NCBI GenBank assembly: GCA_033557675.1
Contig: JAWQRM010000038.1
Coordinates: 1 to 36,325, forward strand
DNA: 36,325 nt
Direction of reading: 5' to 3'
Source: Coptodactyla brooksi
Taxonomy: Eukaryota > Arthropoda > Insecta > Coleoptera > Scarabaeidae
The position numbers and the translations under genes are program-made. The notes below the pieces were generated by a model. That model was not told the origin of the DNA, searched no databases, and saw only the letters and a program-made list of their open reading frames with translations. Below are positions 26,880-36,325 of the stretch, in pieces (position 1 is the first letter of the stretch; every line of letters starts with the position of its first letter).

Positions 26880-27296
26880 GAAATGTACACTCGGTACGTG
26901 CAATAACTACGAGAAGCGAGTTGCCGCAATAATCGAAAACAAAAAAACTTTTTTGTACATACAGCAGTTTATATACTTAAGCTAAAACTATTTCTACTTT
27001 ATATGTGATTTGTCGGGATTAAAAAATAACGGATTATTAGAAATTTTTCGAAATTCATAACAGCATAATATAGATTTAAAAGCTACACGCCTACGATATG
27101 CCAGTATCTGAAGAAATCTCAAATTTTTGTCGTTCCTAAGCTCATACTTTTTTTTTAATAACGATATAAATTAACTCAAATGGTATGAAAAACTTTTTTG
27201 TGAATATTTTGTATAAAACCATCGTCTAGAGCTATTACTATTACTACTGTGAATGTGTGATTTAAATAAATGAATAAAAAAAAGTCTCCTTTAATT
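26880..27296. other. 3' UTR of the GOLIM4-like gene, convergent with PDCD11
   Basis: An AT-rich untranslated stretch with the GOLIM4 poly(A) signal (AATAAA 27265-27270, again at 27273-27278). PDCD11 ends at 27297 on the opposite strand. No good minus-strand AATAAA is seen until about 26765-26770, so the PDCD11 3' UTR may run under that of GOLIM4. Confidence 0.5.
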
Positions 27297-30200
27297 TTAA
27301 CATTTCACACTGGAAAATATATCGTTCAGAATACTTTCCGCTGCGTCTCGCGTCTCTTCATCCCCATACTGTTTCTCGAATGCCACGTACTTTTTGCACA
27401 AGCTAGTCATCTTAGCGAGCTTTAATTTCTGTCCGACAGCTCGTTGCAGTACCCTCCTGTGAACAATTGCAAAGAAATACATTAACTGTCACAAACGGAA
27501 TTTAATTTAGTTGGGAACAATAAAGACCTTGAAATTGGGAAGGTTACGCATCCTGAGGAAATCCCAAATACAATTAAATTATTTGCACAAACATGGTTGT
27601 GATAAGTATTTGGAGGGGATTCCGAATGAAATAAACCTTTGAATGATGACCCAACCTTTCAAGAATGCTTATTTCGTACACAATAAATGCCGTGAAATTT
27701 GAAAGCTCATTGAACACACCTGGAGAAAATTCCAGATGGAATGAACAAATTTGGATGGTGCACTCTTATAAGAGTGTCTAAGCACTCTTATAGCGCAGCA
27801 ATTGGGGAGCCTGATGAGGGCAATCTCAAAAATTACATCGATGCTCCCAAAACAGCAAAGAGGGTACACAAAGTTCCCTTGTTTTTGAACAAGGGAATCA
27901 TCATTGTGAACATGATAGCAGTAACAGAAAAAATCATTGAACAGAGAAAGATTATCCAAAAAGAGATTCACTGCTACCTGAAACCAAAAATGTGCTCTGA
28001 TATGTCAAGTTAGGATCAATAAAGTAATTTGTCCCGAAAGGAAGTCAACATTTTACATACATCTGCGTTAAATTTCCAACCTTATCAACTGCAAAGCTAA
28101 AAGAAGGGTATCTTTACAGGTTCTAACATTAGAAAACATCTCAAGGATGATAATTTTGAGAAACAAACGGAAACTTTTCACAACTTGAAAAGATAATGAA
28201 TGTTAAAAAACATGTGATAACACAAATTTTGCAGTCTCGTGTAATAAGAGAAGTACTAATAATTCTGTGTAGATATATTGATCGTGCTTCATTGAACCGT
28301 TTTTACTGGCAATAACAAACTTACATTATACCATATACTGGCAATAACAAACTGTATTTTATTTAGGCTGTTTCTTGCTAGAGAGTTAAGAGATATTCTA
28401 ATATGAACTTCCCCAATATAAAACCATCTAAAATCAACTAATTAGTTCTCACCTAGCCAGCTCTATTTTATTTTTCTTGACCAGCTGATCGACGTACACG
28501 ATCCAAACGTCTACTCTCTGCGGAGCGTCCTTCAGTATCGTTTCAAAAAGCGTTTCTGCATATTCGTCCTGTCCATTATCGAATTCCAATTTGGCAAACT
28601 GGACGATTAACGGAATATCTGTACTTAATCGAATCGGTATAAGAAAGAAGCAATTTTTGTAACTCGACTTTTACTTACGTTCCTTTCGTTCGAGGATCGT
28701 ACCCAACGCTTTGGTTCGCATTTTCCTGGCATCCGCTAATCTCTTCTGTCTGTAGTAAACCTTTGCGATGTCGATATACATTTTCGGTTCTTGCTTGAAT
28801 TTCTTCAGCATTCTCCCAATCAGCTCGTCTACATCGTGGACGTTTTGCGAATTGGACAGGGCGTTTACGGCATGCACGTAGACTCGTAGGTCGTCGTTAT
28901 ACTTCACCGCTTCGTTGAAGATCTCGTCAAAAGATTGCTGTGAAACAAACATTAACCATGGCGACTGTCGACATCCGACGTTGACATAACACGAAAGCCA
29001 TGACCCTGTCTCCGGCGTTCAAGTCCCCATTCACTGACATAACTGCGTACATGCTAAACAGCCAGTGGTACGGACGTTGCGCTGACAAAGAATTGCGGCT
29101 GCTCGACTGTTTGGAAGCGTACGGCCTCGACAGGGGTAAACGCAAGTGTGTTGATTTGCTCGAAGATTTTAAGGAGTGCATGAACAGGCAGAGGCAGGTC
29201 AAGCGTTCGTTCGCGATGCGCCGAGAACGGAACAGGCAGTACTCGAATGGGGAACGCGGCAAGGAGGACAGGTGGGCCAAATCGCCCACCTGGGATAGTC
29301 TATGAATAAATAAACCTCACCTTCGTACCGTACATGTGCTCCAAGTTGACGTACGCCGCCCAGACGTTCAGGTGGTCATCGGCAAGCGCGTGGTCGATGC
29401 TTTGCAACGCTCTGCGGAATACCGTACGCGCTTTATCTATTTCTGTGTTCTGTAGAGTTGAAATAAAAATAATGTTGCAATCGATAAACAGATAAGATTT
29501 ATTACGCTTATGTGCAATGCGGCATACTGGATCCAAAGCGCCGACGAATTAGGCTCGGCCAATAAGCGTCTATCAAACTGATCTGCGCTTTGTGGAATGG
29601 TGTCCTCATTCGTGTCCGCGTAACTTAATTCGATTCTACGAAGTTCCTCTTCTTCCCTCTTCAAAAGTTCAACTTGTTCCTTCTTCGTCAGTTTTTTCTT
29701 TTTCGGTCGTTCGTCAATCTGAACAATTACAAGCAATAAAACAGACAATTAACAATCCTTTTAGTGTTTGCACTTTAAAATGGGTTTTAATTAAAACTTT
29801 AAACATTAAGTACAGGGAGACTATTAATTATGTTCAATCACAATCCATGACAGGACATTTGAAAAGTTATGTTCTCAAATCTTTAGAGAATTGCAATAAA
29901 GTGAAATATACCTGAAGAGGACGCAACATAATTGTCATTAATTGTATTTAAAGTTTGTAAGATTTACGAAGGCTTTAATCTTAATTCAACCTAACGTAAT
30001 TATTATATAACAGTTATTTATACAATAAGGGATTAAAATAGCTTTATCCGCGAGCGAGAAATATTAAGTCCCGAGCCGGAAGGACGAAGGATTTAGTTTC
30101 CTAAGCCAATAAAACTCAGTTTAATCCCGTGTTGTATACAATATTTTATTTTTAATTCGAATTCACAAACTAACTTGCTAAAAGTTAGCTATTAAATTAA

Positions 30201-33200
30201 AATTTCACGCATACGTGGCTTTAACATCAAAGTGACAGCTAGTATCATAGCTAATGCCACTTTGACGTTAAAGTGAGGTATGCGTGAAATTTTATTTGTC
30301 AATTTGGCGATATTTGTCAAGACTAGTTTTGATTGGTTATGTTTTACTTTAATGCACTTGCGCACACGGACACTAACACACTTCTGCATAGAGGCATACT
30401 TTATGCACTGAAAACAAGAAATTAAGAATGGAGCAGGATATCAACAAAATAGTTTCAAATTGTAAATAATTCGATGTCATACAACTTTTGTTTGAAATAT
30501 TTTTTTCTAAAGAAAACATTAACCGAGTTTAAGAACGAAACATCCTCCTGCCTCATAGGATTGTATTTTTTACAATAATACTTATAACTCGAGAACCGTT
30601 GATTTTAAACATGTACTATCCTTATAGTTTTTTTACTCACAATTTTATGTTGATTACAAAAATATATTTTGTTACAAAGAGTTGTAAAGAATCAAAAAAT
30701 TTTTAGGATAAGTACCTCAACCATATGTACAATTTTTTCGAAATCCTTATTGTGACCAGATTATATAATAAATAGCTTATATGTAAAGTATTATTTCAAT
30801 CGGTCTAATGTGACATTCTAAAGACAACTTGGAGACAGACGGACGGACTAACCACCAAAAATAGCATAGATAGAGTGCAAACAGCTTAATTTGTCAAGAT
30901 CCTAATCTCGACATTGATTTTTTTTGCGAATGCAATACTTTCTCTTTATACCTATCAGTAAGAGAAAGTAAAAATATACTTTAAATGTGAATTAAATGTT
31001 TTATGATATAAACTGTCAAAATTGACAATTGAAAATATTAGCTGCCAATGTTGATGGTCAACCATCAATTTTGACAGTTAAAAATGTCTACTAAATTTTG
31101 ATAGTTGACTGTCACTTTTGACGGCTAATCTGTCAATAACTGTCAACTTTGACAGTTTAAAATGCCAATTTTTATGCATATATTAAAGGTTCTAAAATTC
31201 TTACATTTGTATCATCCGATTCCAGATCAGAATCGCTATTGTTGTTCTTATCGGAACTATTTGTCGTATCGAAGAAAGATTTGATGCTTGGAGTTTTGAA
31301 TTTCACAATCACCGGAATTGGTCGATTTTCAAAATTGACTAAAAGAAAAAAAAGGTTTATAAATTCAGATCACAATGCGGTATTTTTTTATTAACCTGCT
31401 GTTTTTTCAACATTTTCATCTTGGACTTCGTCTGCTCCATCTTCATCATCATCATCTACATTATCGATAGTAGCATCGTAGAAACTGTTACTATCTGTCA
31501 GTTCATTTTCCTCAGAACCATGTTCATTTTCTTCAATTCTATCTGATAGTTTGTCTTCTCCACTTTCAGGAGTTTCAATTTTTGCTTTTTTAATCAACTT
31601 CGCTTTTTTACCACACTCTTTCCTAGCTTCGGAGATTTTACGTTTTCTCAGATTTCGTTTTGAGATTTTCAACAAATTCGCCGGAAAACCGATAGCACCA
31701 AAATTAGTTTTCCTATTAACGTTAAAATAAATAAACGCAAGGAAATTGTCGGCAATTACGTTACTTACTTCAAAACGACAAATCTAAATGTACCATTTCT
31801 GCTGGTGTAATCCGAATAGTCTGGTGAAAAATCGTTTTCGTTCAGCTTGATCGGAAGGAATCCAAACGATCTCTTGCCATTACATTTAAGTGAGCAGACG
31901 GCAACATTTTCGCGTACCAACAAAATTTTCGCAAACACTTCTTGACCTTCCGTTAAATGGGCATCTGGTGGAAAATGAATTATTCAAATTAAATACGAGT
32001 CTATTAGAAAAAGTTTTTAAATAGACTTATAAAAAACATTGTTGCCAATTTTATTTTTAACCAATTTTTAATAGTGCCAACTTTTCTTAGGGGAAAACTT
32101 TTCTCCCGATATATATTAACAAAGACGTACCTTCTTCGTACTTCTGGTTTATAATCTGCGGCTTAAACGATATCTCTAAGACGTCATCACCCATGTTTAC
32201 GAATAAAATCCGTGCAGAGTATGTACAATCGATTTTCAAATTTTCTATGAAAACATTTGTAGTGAGTTTTAAACTTTTACAGACCTTAACCCTCCAGCTA
32301 TGGGCAATGTAGATATCGCATTTAACTCTTTCCACCACACGTAATTTTAAGGATATTTAGATTAGTAAATGAATCGCCCCTAATCGGAATGTTAAGGACT
32401 GAAACAACTTGAATACTTGTCGAACTTACTCAACATATGCTCCTTAACTGCAATTCCGATTGTGCCATCACACAATTGTACCCCACAAACGACATCTGCA
32501 ATTTTCGTAACGCGTACATTCACTTTCTGACCTATCTTATAATTGGCAATCGTTTTGATGCCTTTCGAAAGCTTCTGAATGGCACCGAGGTCGTTTAAAT
32601 ATCTTTCAAAATAAGCAGCAGAATACTACATAAAAGAAATAAAAGGTATAATTTTAAAAAACCTCGCGCCTATTTGCTTACATTAAAATCATTATCAAAC
32701 ACTTGTGAAAATCGAACCGTCCCGAAATATTCATCGTCATTACTGTCTGAAATAATTTTGACAAGTAACGGTTGTCCGTTTGAAAATGTTAATTTATCTA
32801 ATAGGTCAATATTGTTCGTAATTTCCTGTAATATAAAAAAAGATTAAGCAGGCCACCTACGTTTTTAAATTGTACCTACATTTTTATCGACACACACTTT
32901 GACGACCCCTTGCCTCGTGAATACATCCAACTTTAAACCCTTTTCATCAAAAGCATTTACGGAAGATCGTATCACAGTTTGTTGCGATAGAGTCTTTGAT
33001 TTCGGAATGGTTTCTTCCCGATTTTCTCTTAACGAAAATAAACAATCACCGGTCGAATTAGCTCTAAGACATAATAAACCAAGCAACTGCTGATCGTTTT
33101 TGAAAAGGCCTAAAATGCAAAATCGGTAGTATGAAATTCCTCGAAACACCACCGAAGACGTACCCATCATTACTTTCGACAACTTAAAATCAACGGACAG

Positions 33201-35847
33201 ATGTTGCACCGGAATAAACCCTGGAGAACTGTTGGCAACCACTTCAAGACCGTCTGTCGTTACTTTTGAAATTGACGCTTCGTAAGTTTTGCCTGCGCGC
33301 ATCTGGGCAGGTTTTCTGTCACTCCCGCCGAGCGATACGACCAATTTTTCTTTCTTCTTCGAAATTACGGTCACCGCAACCTGACGGAGATGACAAAAGT
33401 AAACTAGAATTATAAACGACAAAAAATCATAAAGAAAACTTACAACTTGGCCTTGATAAAGCAGCTTGGTGAAATCATTCACCTTCTCTTTGTCTAAAAT
33501 AATCCCTTTAACGTCGTTATAAAATTTAACAACGGCCATGTGCTCCTTGATAAAAACTGCAATCCCTAAATAACTGTGTTTCACTGTCGCTTGACTGTAC
33601 GACATCAAACATTCGTGATCTTCCAGCAAGGCCGGTTTAAGCGTTAATTTTATCGAGTTTGAGTCAATTGATAAAACTCTGCAAACAAAATAATTGTATA
33701 CATTATTATTTGAGATTCCAACCGCAATTCTAATTAGCGATGCTTAAAAATTCTCGAAGGAACTTCTAACGTGAAAATTAATTCTCAAATAAAGCTTAAA
33801 GCTCAAATTAAGATGTAAACTTGTTAATCATTGGTTACCACTTCACCAAAACGATAATAAATTGCTCGATGCGCATTACTCAGTTAAAAATCTTTGGGAG
33901 ACCCCTGGTAAATTTAGAGAAAGGCAATGAGATATATTTTGTAGCCTTCAATTCTTGTTGAAAAACGTGGTATTCTTTTGGCTTCTCTTACATTTACAGC
34001 GGTTAATTAGCTTATCTATCAGTTTTCTATCATATCCGTTGTTTGTAGCTAGATTTCTTATATGATCCCTCTCCTTGTTTTACCTAACTGAATTGAACGG
34101 AGAGTTCTCTAATCGGTGGACTAAAAAATGTCAACTAGCCATTTTTTGCTGTGCACAATGAGAGGAATCGGCCGGAATATACCTACATGTAGCGGTGTTT
34201 TTCATGTTTACATCAAATTCTAATCTACTGTTATTTTTAATGACTAAAGTGTCCATAAATGGTAATGACCCATTGTTCTCTATTTCATATGTGAATTTTA
34301 TAGTAGGGAATCGTGAATTTAATTGAGCCAGAAATGTGTCAACATTGGCCCTTTTTGTGCCAAAAACCGCGAAAATGTCGTCAACATACCTATGCCATAC
34401 CCTTGGGAAATGCTCAAATTCTTGGCTAGCCTGGGTTTCAAACTTACTCATAAAGAGGTCTGCAATGAACGGCGAGAGACTATTGCCCATGGCTGTCCCT
34501 TCATGCTGTCTATAGTAATGACCTCTGAATTAAAAGTAATTTTGATCTATGTATAACTTAGTTAAAAGTAAATATTCCCGAATAATTTCATCACTCAAAT
34601 TGTTTAATTTGAGTAGTTCTTCCAGGTAAGATAAATCATGTGGGACAGGTACACTGGGGAACAATGAGTTCACGTCGAACGATATTAGTATTTCCCCTTC
34701 TTTCAAGCCCGTGTCTTTAATCTTGTTGATAAATTCAAGTGAGTTTTTAACCGAAAAGCTTTGCTTTGGTTAATATAGGCAATATAGCTTCTGCATTCTA
34801 GGGTTGCTAATTGTCAATTTGTGAAGTGGTATTCATTGATTAACTTGTTACAAAGCCAAAGGTTCCATATCCACAATTTAAGATGTCTAAATTAACTTAA
34901 ATTGTAGTGGTAAAGCAGAACTGGTAGAAATTCAGTGCAATAATAGACATGAATAACTAGAAATCATAATTTTTACCAACACGTACCTAGCTTTAACGGG
35001 CTTTCCGACTTTATACAGTAACTTGACGTTCTCACTGAATGGAACGTTTGTCAGGTGTTCGTTGGTGGCGAAACATTCGACCATCCCGGCCTGAATGACA
35101 ACTCCGCTCCGATTGACAGCCTTGACCTTCCCCGTAATAATTTCGCCCACTTCTAGATCAGATCTGGTGAAGTACTTTTCTTTAATGATGCCCATCTCGA
35201 ATGTGCATATGTACATTTGGTCCACATATGAATAGTCCATGATCCTGCAGTCGTATGTAGCTCCTTTCGCGTACTTTTGCATAATCGAACTTTGGACGTC
35301 CGTGTTATCCTGGACCCTTGTCGATTTAATCAGTCTTTTGAAGGTAACAAAGCCCATCTCGGAATTTTCTAACCGTATTATAATCCCTTTCGAGAAGTCA
35401 TCGATGACCGTCGCTTTCGCGACGGTTCCCACGCCGTACTGGGGGGTTAATCCGCCCCGCAGAGTTCTCATAGTGAAATAAACGAATTTCGTAATCGGGT
35501 TTTTGTAGAGAACGTACGCTTTAAACGTCGTGTTTAAATATTCTTTTGAACGTCGTTGACGCGAGTCTAAATAAATTTTATTTATATACCCGATGCGATC
35601 CCCGAAAAACGTTACTTCTAAACCACTTTTCAACACCTAGACAAATAAGAGAAATTGACAGCAATTTGAGGAAACGATCCCTGAGTTTTTACCTTCGTAC
35701 ACAAAACTTGAACGGAACTTCCTGGGCATAAAATATCTAAATTACAATCTGGCGAAACGTAACTGTCCAAATCCTTCTGTAAATTAGTAACCACGACAGT
35801 CGTGAAGTCCACTTTTTTAATTAATAGCCACAATGGCTGCCCCTCGG
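27297..35847 (-). CDS. PDCD11: PDCD11 / Rrp5, rRNA-processing S1-domain protein (5' part outside window)
   Basis: Sixteen exons are inferred (minus strand, 5' to 3'): 35693-35847, 34987-35636, 33444-33678, 33164-33380, 32880-33109, 32682-32825, 32430-32625, 32131-32325, 31769-31964, 31396-31712, 31205-31338, 29506-29718, 29321-29449, 28679-28937, 28453-28618 and 27297-27456. They code for about 1,200 residues, and all phases agree. Rrp5 is a nucleolar factor needed for both 18S and 5.8S/25S rRNA maturation. The upstream exons carry S1-type repeats ('FYNDVKGIILDKEKV', 'GKVKAVNRSGVVIQAG'). An acidic/lysine-rich linker follows ('DSDLESDD', 'KKKKLTKKEQ'). The last five exons carry the HAT/TPR-like tail ('WIQYAALHIS', 'LNVWAAYVNLEHMYG', 'FAKLEFDNG'). 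The human protein has about 1,870 residues, so roughly the first third is missing from the window. Least certain: the acceptor at 32326-32327 and the 54-bp intron 33110-33163. NDUFS5 is nested in one intron and a retroelement in another. Confidence 0.92.
27457..28452 (-). other. Last intron of PDCD11 with ORF-like decayed text
   Basis: This 996-bp intron includes, on the plus strand, a 90-codon open frame (27741-28013). In front of it, at 27530-27740, is text that reads protein-like but is broken by stops and shifts ('HPEEIPNTIKLF', 'THLEKIPDGMNKFGW'). I do not recognise the protein. It may be a decayed mobile-element or retrocopy fragment. Confidence 0.35.
29000..29305 (+). CDS. ND-15: NADH dehydrogenase (complex I) subunit NDUFS5, 15 kDa
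   Basis: Intronless, 101 residues. NDUFS5 is an accessory subunit on the intermembrane-space face of mitochondrial complex I, oxidatively folded by the MIA40 pathway. The sequence shows a twin Cx9C motif: 'CADKELRLLDC' and 'CVDLLEDFKEC', the hallmark of this class. The N-terminus 'MTLSPAFKSPFTDIT' and the arginine-rich 'AMRRERNRQY' fit insect ND-15. The gene lies entirely within the PDCD11 intron 28938-29320, on the opposite strand. It leaves 62 bp before the ATG and 15 bp after the stop. AATAAA overlaps the stop codon (29305-29310) and repeats at 29309-29314. The mRNA ends therefore almost certainly overlap PDCD11 exons in antisense. Confidence 0.95.
   Translation: MTLSPAFKSPFTDITAYMLNSQWYGRCADKELRLLDCLEAYGLDRGKRKCVDLLEDFKECMNRQRQVKRSFAMRRERNRQYSNGERGKEDRWAKSPTWDSL
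29305..29314 (+). terminator. Poly(A) signals of ND-15 at a PDCD11 splice donor
   Basis: Two overlapping AATAAA motifs start at the last base of the ND-15 stop codon. The PDCD11 splice donor (GT at 29320-29319, minus strand) is 5 bp further on, so cleavage would occur within PDCD11 exon 29321-29449. Confidence 0.65.
30017..30140. repeat. Short inverted-repeat element (about 21-bp ends)
   Basis: 'tttatacaataagggattaa' at 30017-30036 is nearly the reverse complement of 'ttaatcccgtgttgtataca' at 30121-30140. The inside is GC-richer ('ccgcgagcgag', 'gagccggaaggacgaagga') than its surroundings. It is MITE-like. Confidence 0.55.
30199..30293. repeat. Foldback element with 39-bp arms
   Basis: The left arm 30199-30237 ('aaaatttcacgcatac...') pairs with 30255-30293 ('...gtatgcgtgaaatttt'), with about five mismatches and a 17-bp loop. 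The transcript could form a long hairpin. It looks like a miniature inverted-repeat element. Confidence 0.7.
30540..30970. repeat. Probable dispersed repeat ending in an 11-bp hairpin
   Basis: The text has the look of an insect interspersed repeat: 'actcgagaaccgttgatttt', 'caatcggtctaatgtgacat', 'gacagacggacggac'. It ends with 'tactttctctt' (30936-30946) and its perfect reverse complement 'aagagaaagta' (30960-30970). I cannot name the family. Confidence 0.45.
31011..31160. repeat. Largest cluster of TGTCAAAATTGACA-type palindromes
   Basis: At least four related inverted repeats occur ('actgtcaaaattgacaatt', 'atcaattttgacagtt', 'gactgtcacttttgac', 'actgtcaactttgacagttt'), directly before the splice donor of PDCD11 exon 31205-31338 on the other strand. 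Confidence 0.6.
33840..34880 (-). mobile_element. Degraded Penelope-like element with reverse-transcriptase remnant in a PDCD11 intron
   Basis: On the minus strand, about 34775 down to 34131 reads as a reverse transcriptase: 'ILISFDVNSLFPSVPV' (motif A), 'GTAMGNSLSPFIADLFM' (motif B region), 'RYVDDIFAVF' (YxDD catalytic motif C) and 'LPFMDTLVI'. The layout is that of Penelope-like RTs. The frame is broken by a stop just before 'FRGHYYRQHEG' and by a shift after 'QQKMAS', beyond which degraded C-terminal text continues to about 33880. No GIY-YIG endonuclease is visible. 'ttacaaagccaaaggttcca' near 34850 and 'gctcgatgcgca' near 33870 are shared with the remnant in the PIGS intron. Confidence 0.8.
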
Positions 35848-36325
35848 CTATAAATTAAAATATATGTGTACGCTTTGTTAATCTCTTCTTTTTTGTTTAT
35901 TATGACATTTTTGAAGTCCTTGTAAGATTTAAGGACCACTTTAATTGTTATATGTTAGTTACAAATTGTACCGTTTGGGTTATGTCGTATTTTTGAAAAG
36001 GCATGACAGCTGTGAATGCGAAATTTTTCTTAGAACTGCTATTGCTCTTTTTAGATAAAAAGGTTTCAAATAAAAGTTGCATTACATCCAACTCTTTACA
36101 ATTTGAAACTATTTTTGAACATACAGGGTGTTCGATTTATTCAAAAAACTACTGAAGATTTTTAAATGGAATATCCTGTATATTGTTCTATTTTTGTCAC
36201 CTTAATTATTATCTAAATATAAATATTATATTTTGAATACAATAATATTTTAAATATAATATTATTACTATATAAATATTATACATTAGCTTCAAGTTGT
36301 ACCTTTTAGGTGTTATTTCACATTT
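35848..36325 (-). other. PDCD11 intron reaching the window edge
   Basis: The upstream exon begins with two bases of a split codon, so the coding sequence continues beyond 35847, but no matching exon is visible up to 36325. 'acagggtgttcgattt' near 36124 and 'atatcctgtat' near 36171 look like pieces of a dispersed repeat. The rest is AT-rich. Confidence 0.5.

Larger units (their letters stand above)
29719..31204 (-). other. PDCD11 intron loaded with small repeats
   Basis: This 1486-bp intron holds two hairpin-type elements (30017-30140 and 30199-30293), a probable dispersed repeat with a terminal hairpin (about 30540-30970) and a palindrome cluster (31011-31160). No gene is seen. Confidence 0.6.

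Noticed and set aside
34131..34490. A functional reverse-transcriptase gene
   Set aside because: Only part of the domain is open. An in-frame stop lies just upstream and a frameshift just downstream, so it is a remnant.

Overview
This window looks like nuclear DNA from an arthropod, most likely an insect and possibly a beetle (the order is a guess). The genes have GT-AG introns, many only 50-75 bp long. Coding DNA is GC-richer than the very AT-rich non-coding DNA. The protein set is insect-like: a 717-residue Hsp90 with an intron ending exactly at its ATG, a crossbronx-type UEV protein and an insect-type NDUFS5. All gene calls come from reading conserved protein families by eye, with splice sites placed by hand. 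For every multi-exon gene the exon lengths add up to an open frame.

Layout from left to right. 1-944 is a tandem satellite (unit about 404-411 bp) that continues off the left edge. MPHOSPH6 (-) and crossbronx/AKTIP (+) are divergent and share 285 bp. DDX52/Rok1 (-) and TM9SF4 (+) are divergent, and a decayed copy of the DDX52 5' end lies beyond the DDX52 3' end. TM9SF4 and PIGS (-) converge with probably overlapping 3' UTRs. Hsp83/Hsp90 (-) and MAD2 (+) are divergent, and the DNA between them is tandemly duplicated; the MAD2 3' end is separately duplicated. GOLIM4-like (+) converges on a long PDCD11/Rrp5 gene (-) whose 5' part is outside the window. NDUFS5/ND-15 (+) is nested inside a 383-bp PDCD11 intron.

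The genes do not form one pathway. They are housekeeping genes of ribosomal RNA processing (MPHOSPH6, DDX52, PDCD11), Golgi and secretory membranes (TM9SF4, GOLIM4, PIGS), chaperoning (Hsp83), the spindle checkpoint (MAD2), respiration (NDUFS5) and vesicle trafficking (crossbronx). Three of the ten act in rRNA maturation, which may be chance.

The most interesting material is not in ordinary coding sequence. (1) Three Penelope-like retroelement remnants are present. One, in the PIGS intron, carries a well-paired hammerhead-ribozyme-like motif. (2) PIGS lacks about 170 residues of its luminal region within an uninterrupted exon. (3) NDUFS5 fits so tightly in the PDCD11 intron that its poly(A) signal sits at the host splice donor. 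(4) Partial tandem duplications have copied the ends of MAD2 and DDX52. I saw no tRNA, rRNA or CRISPR array.
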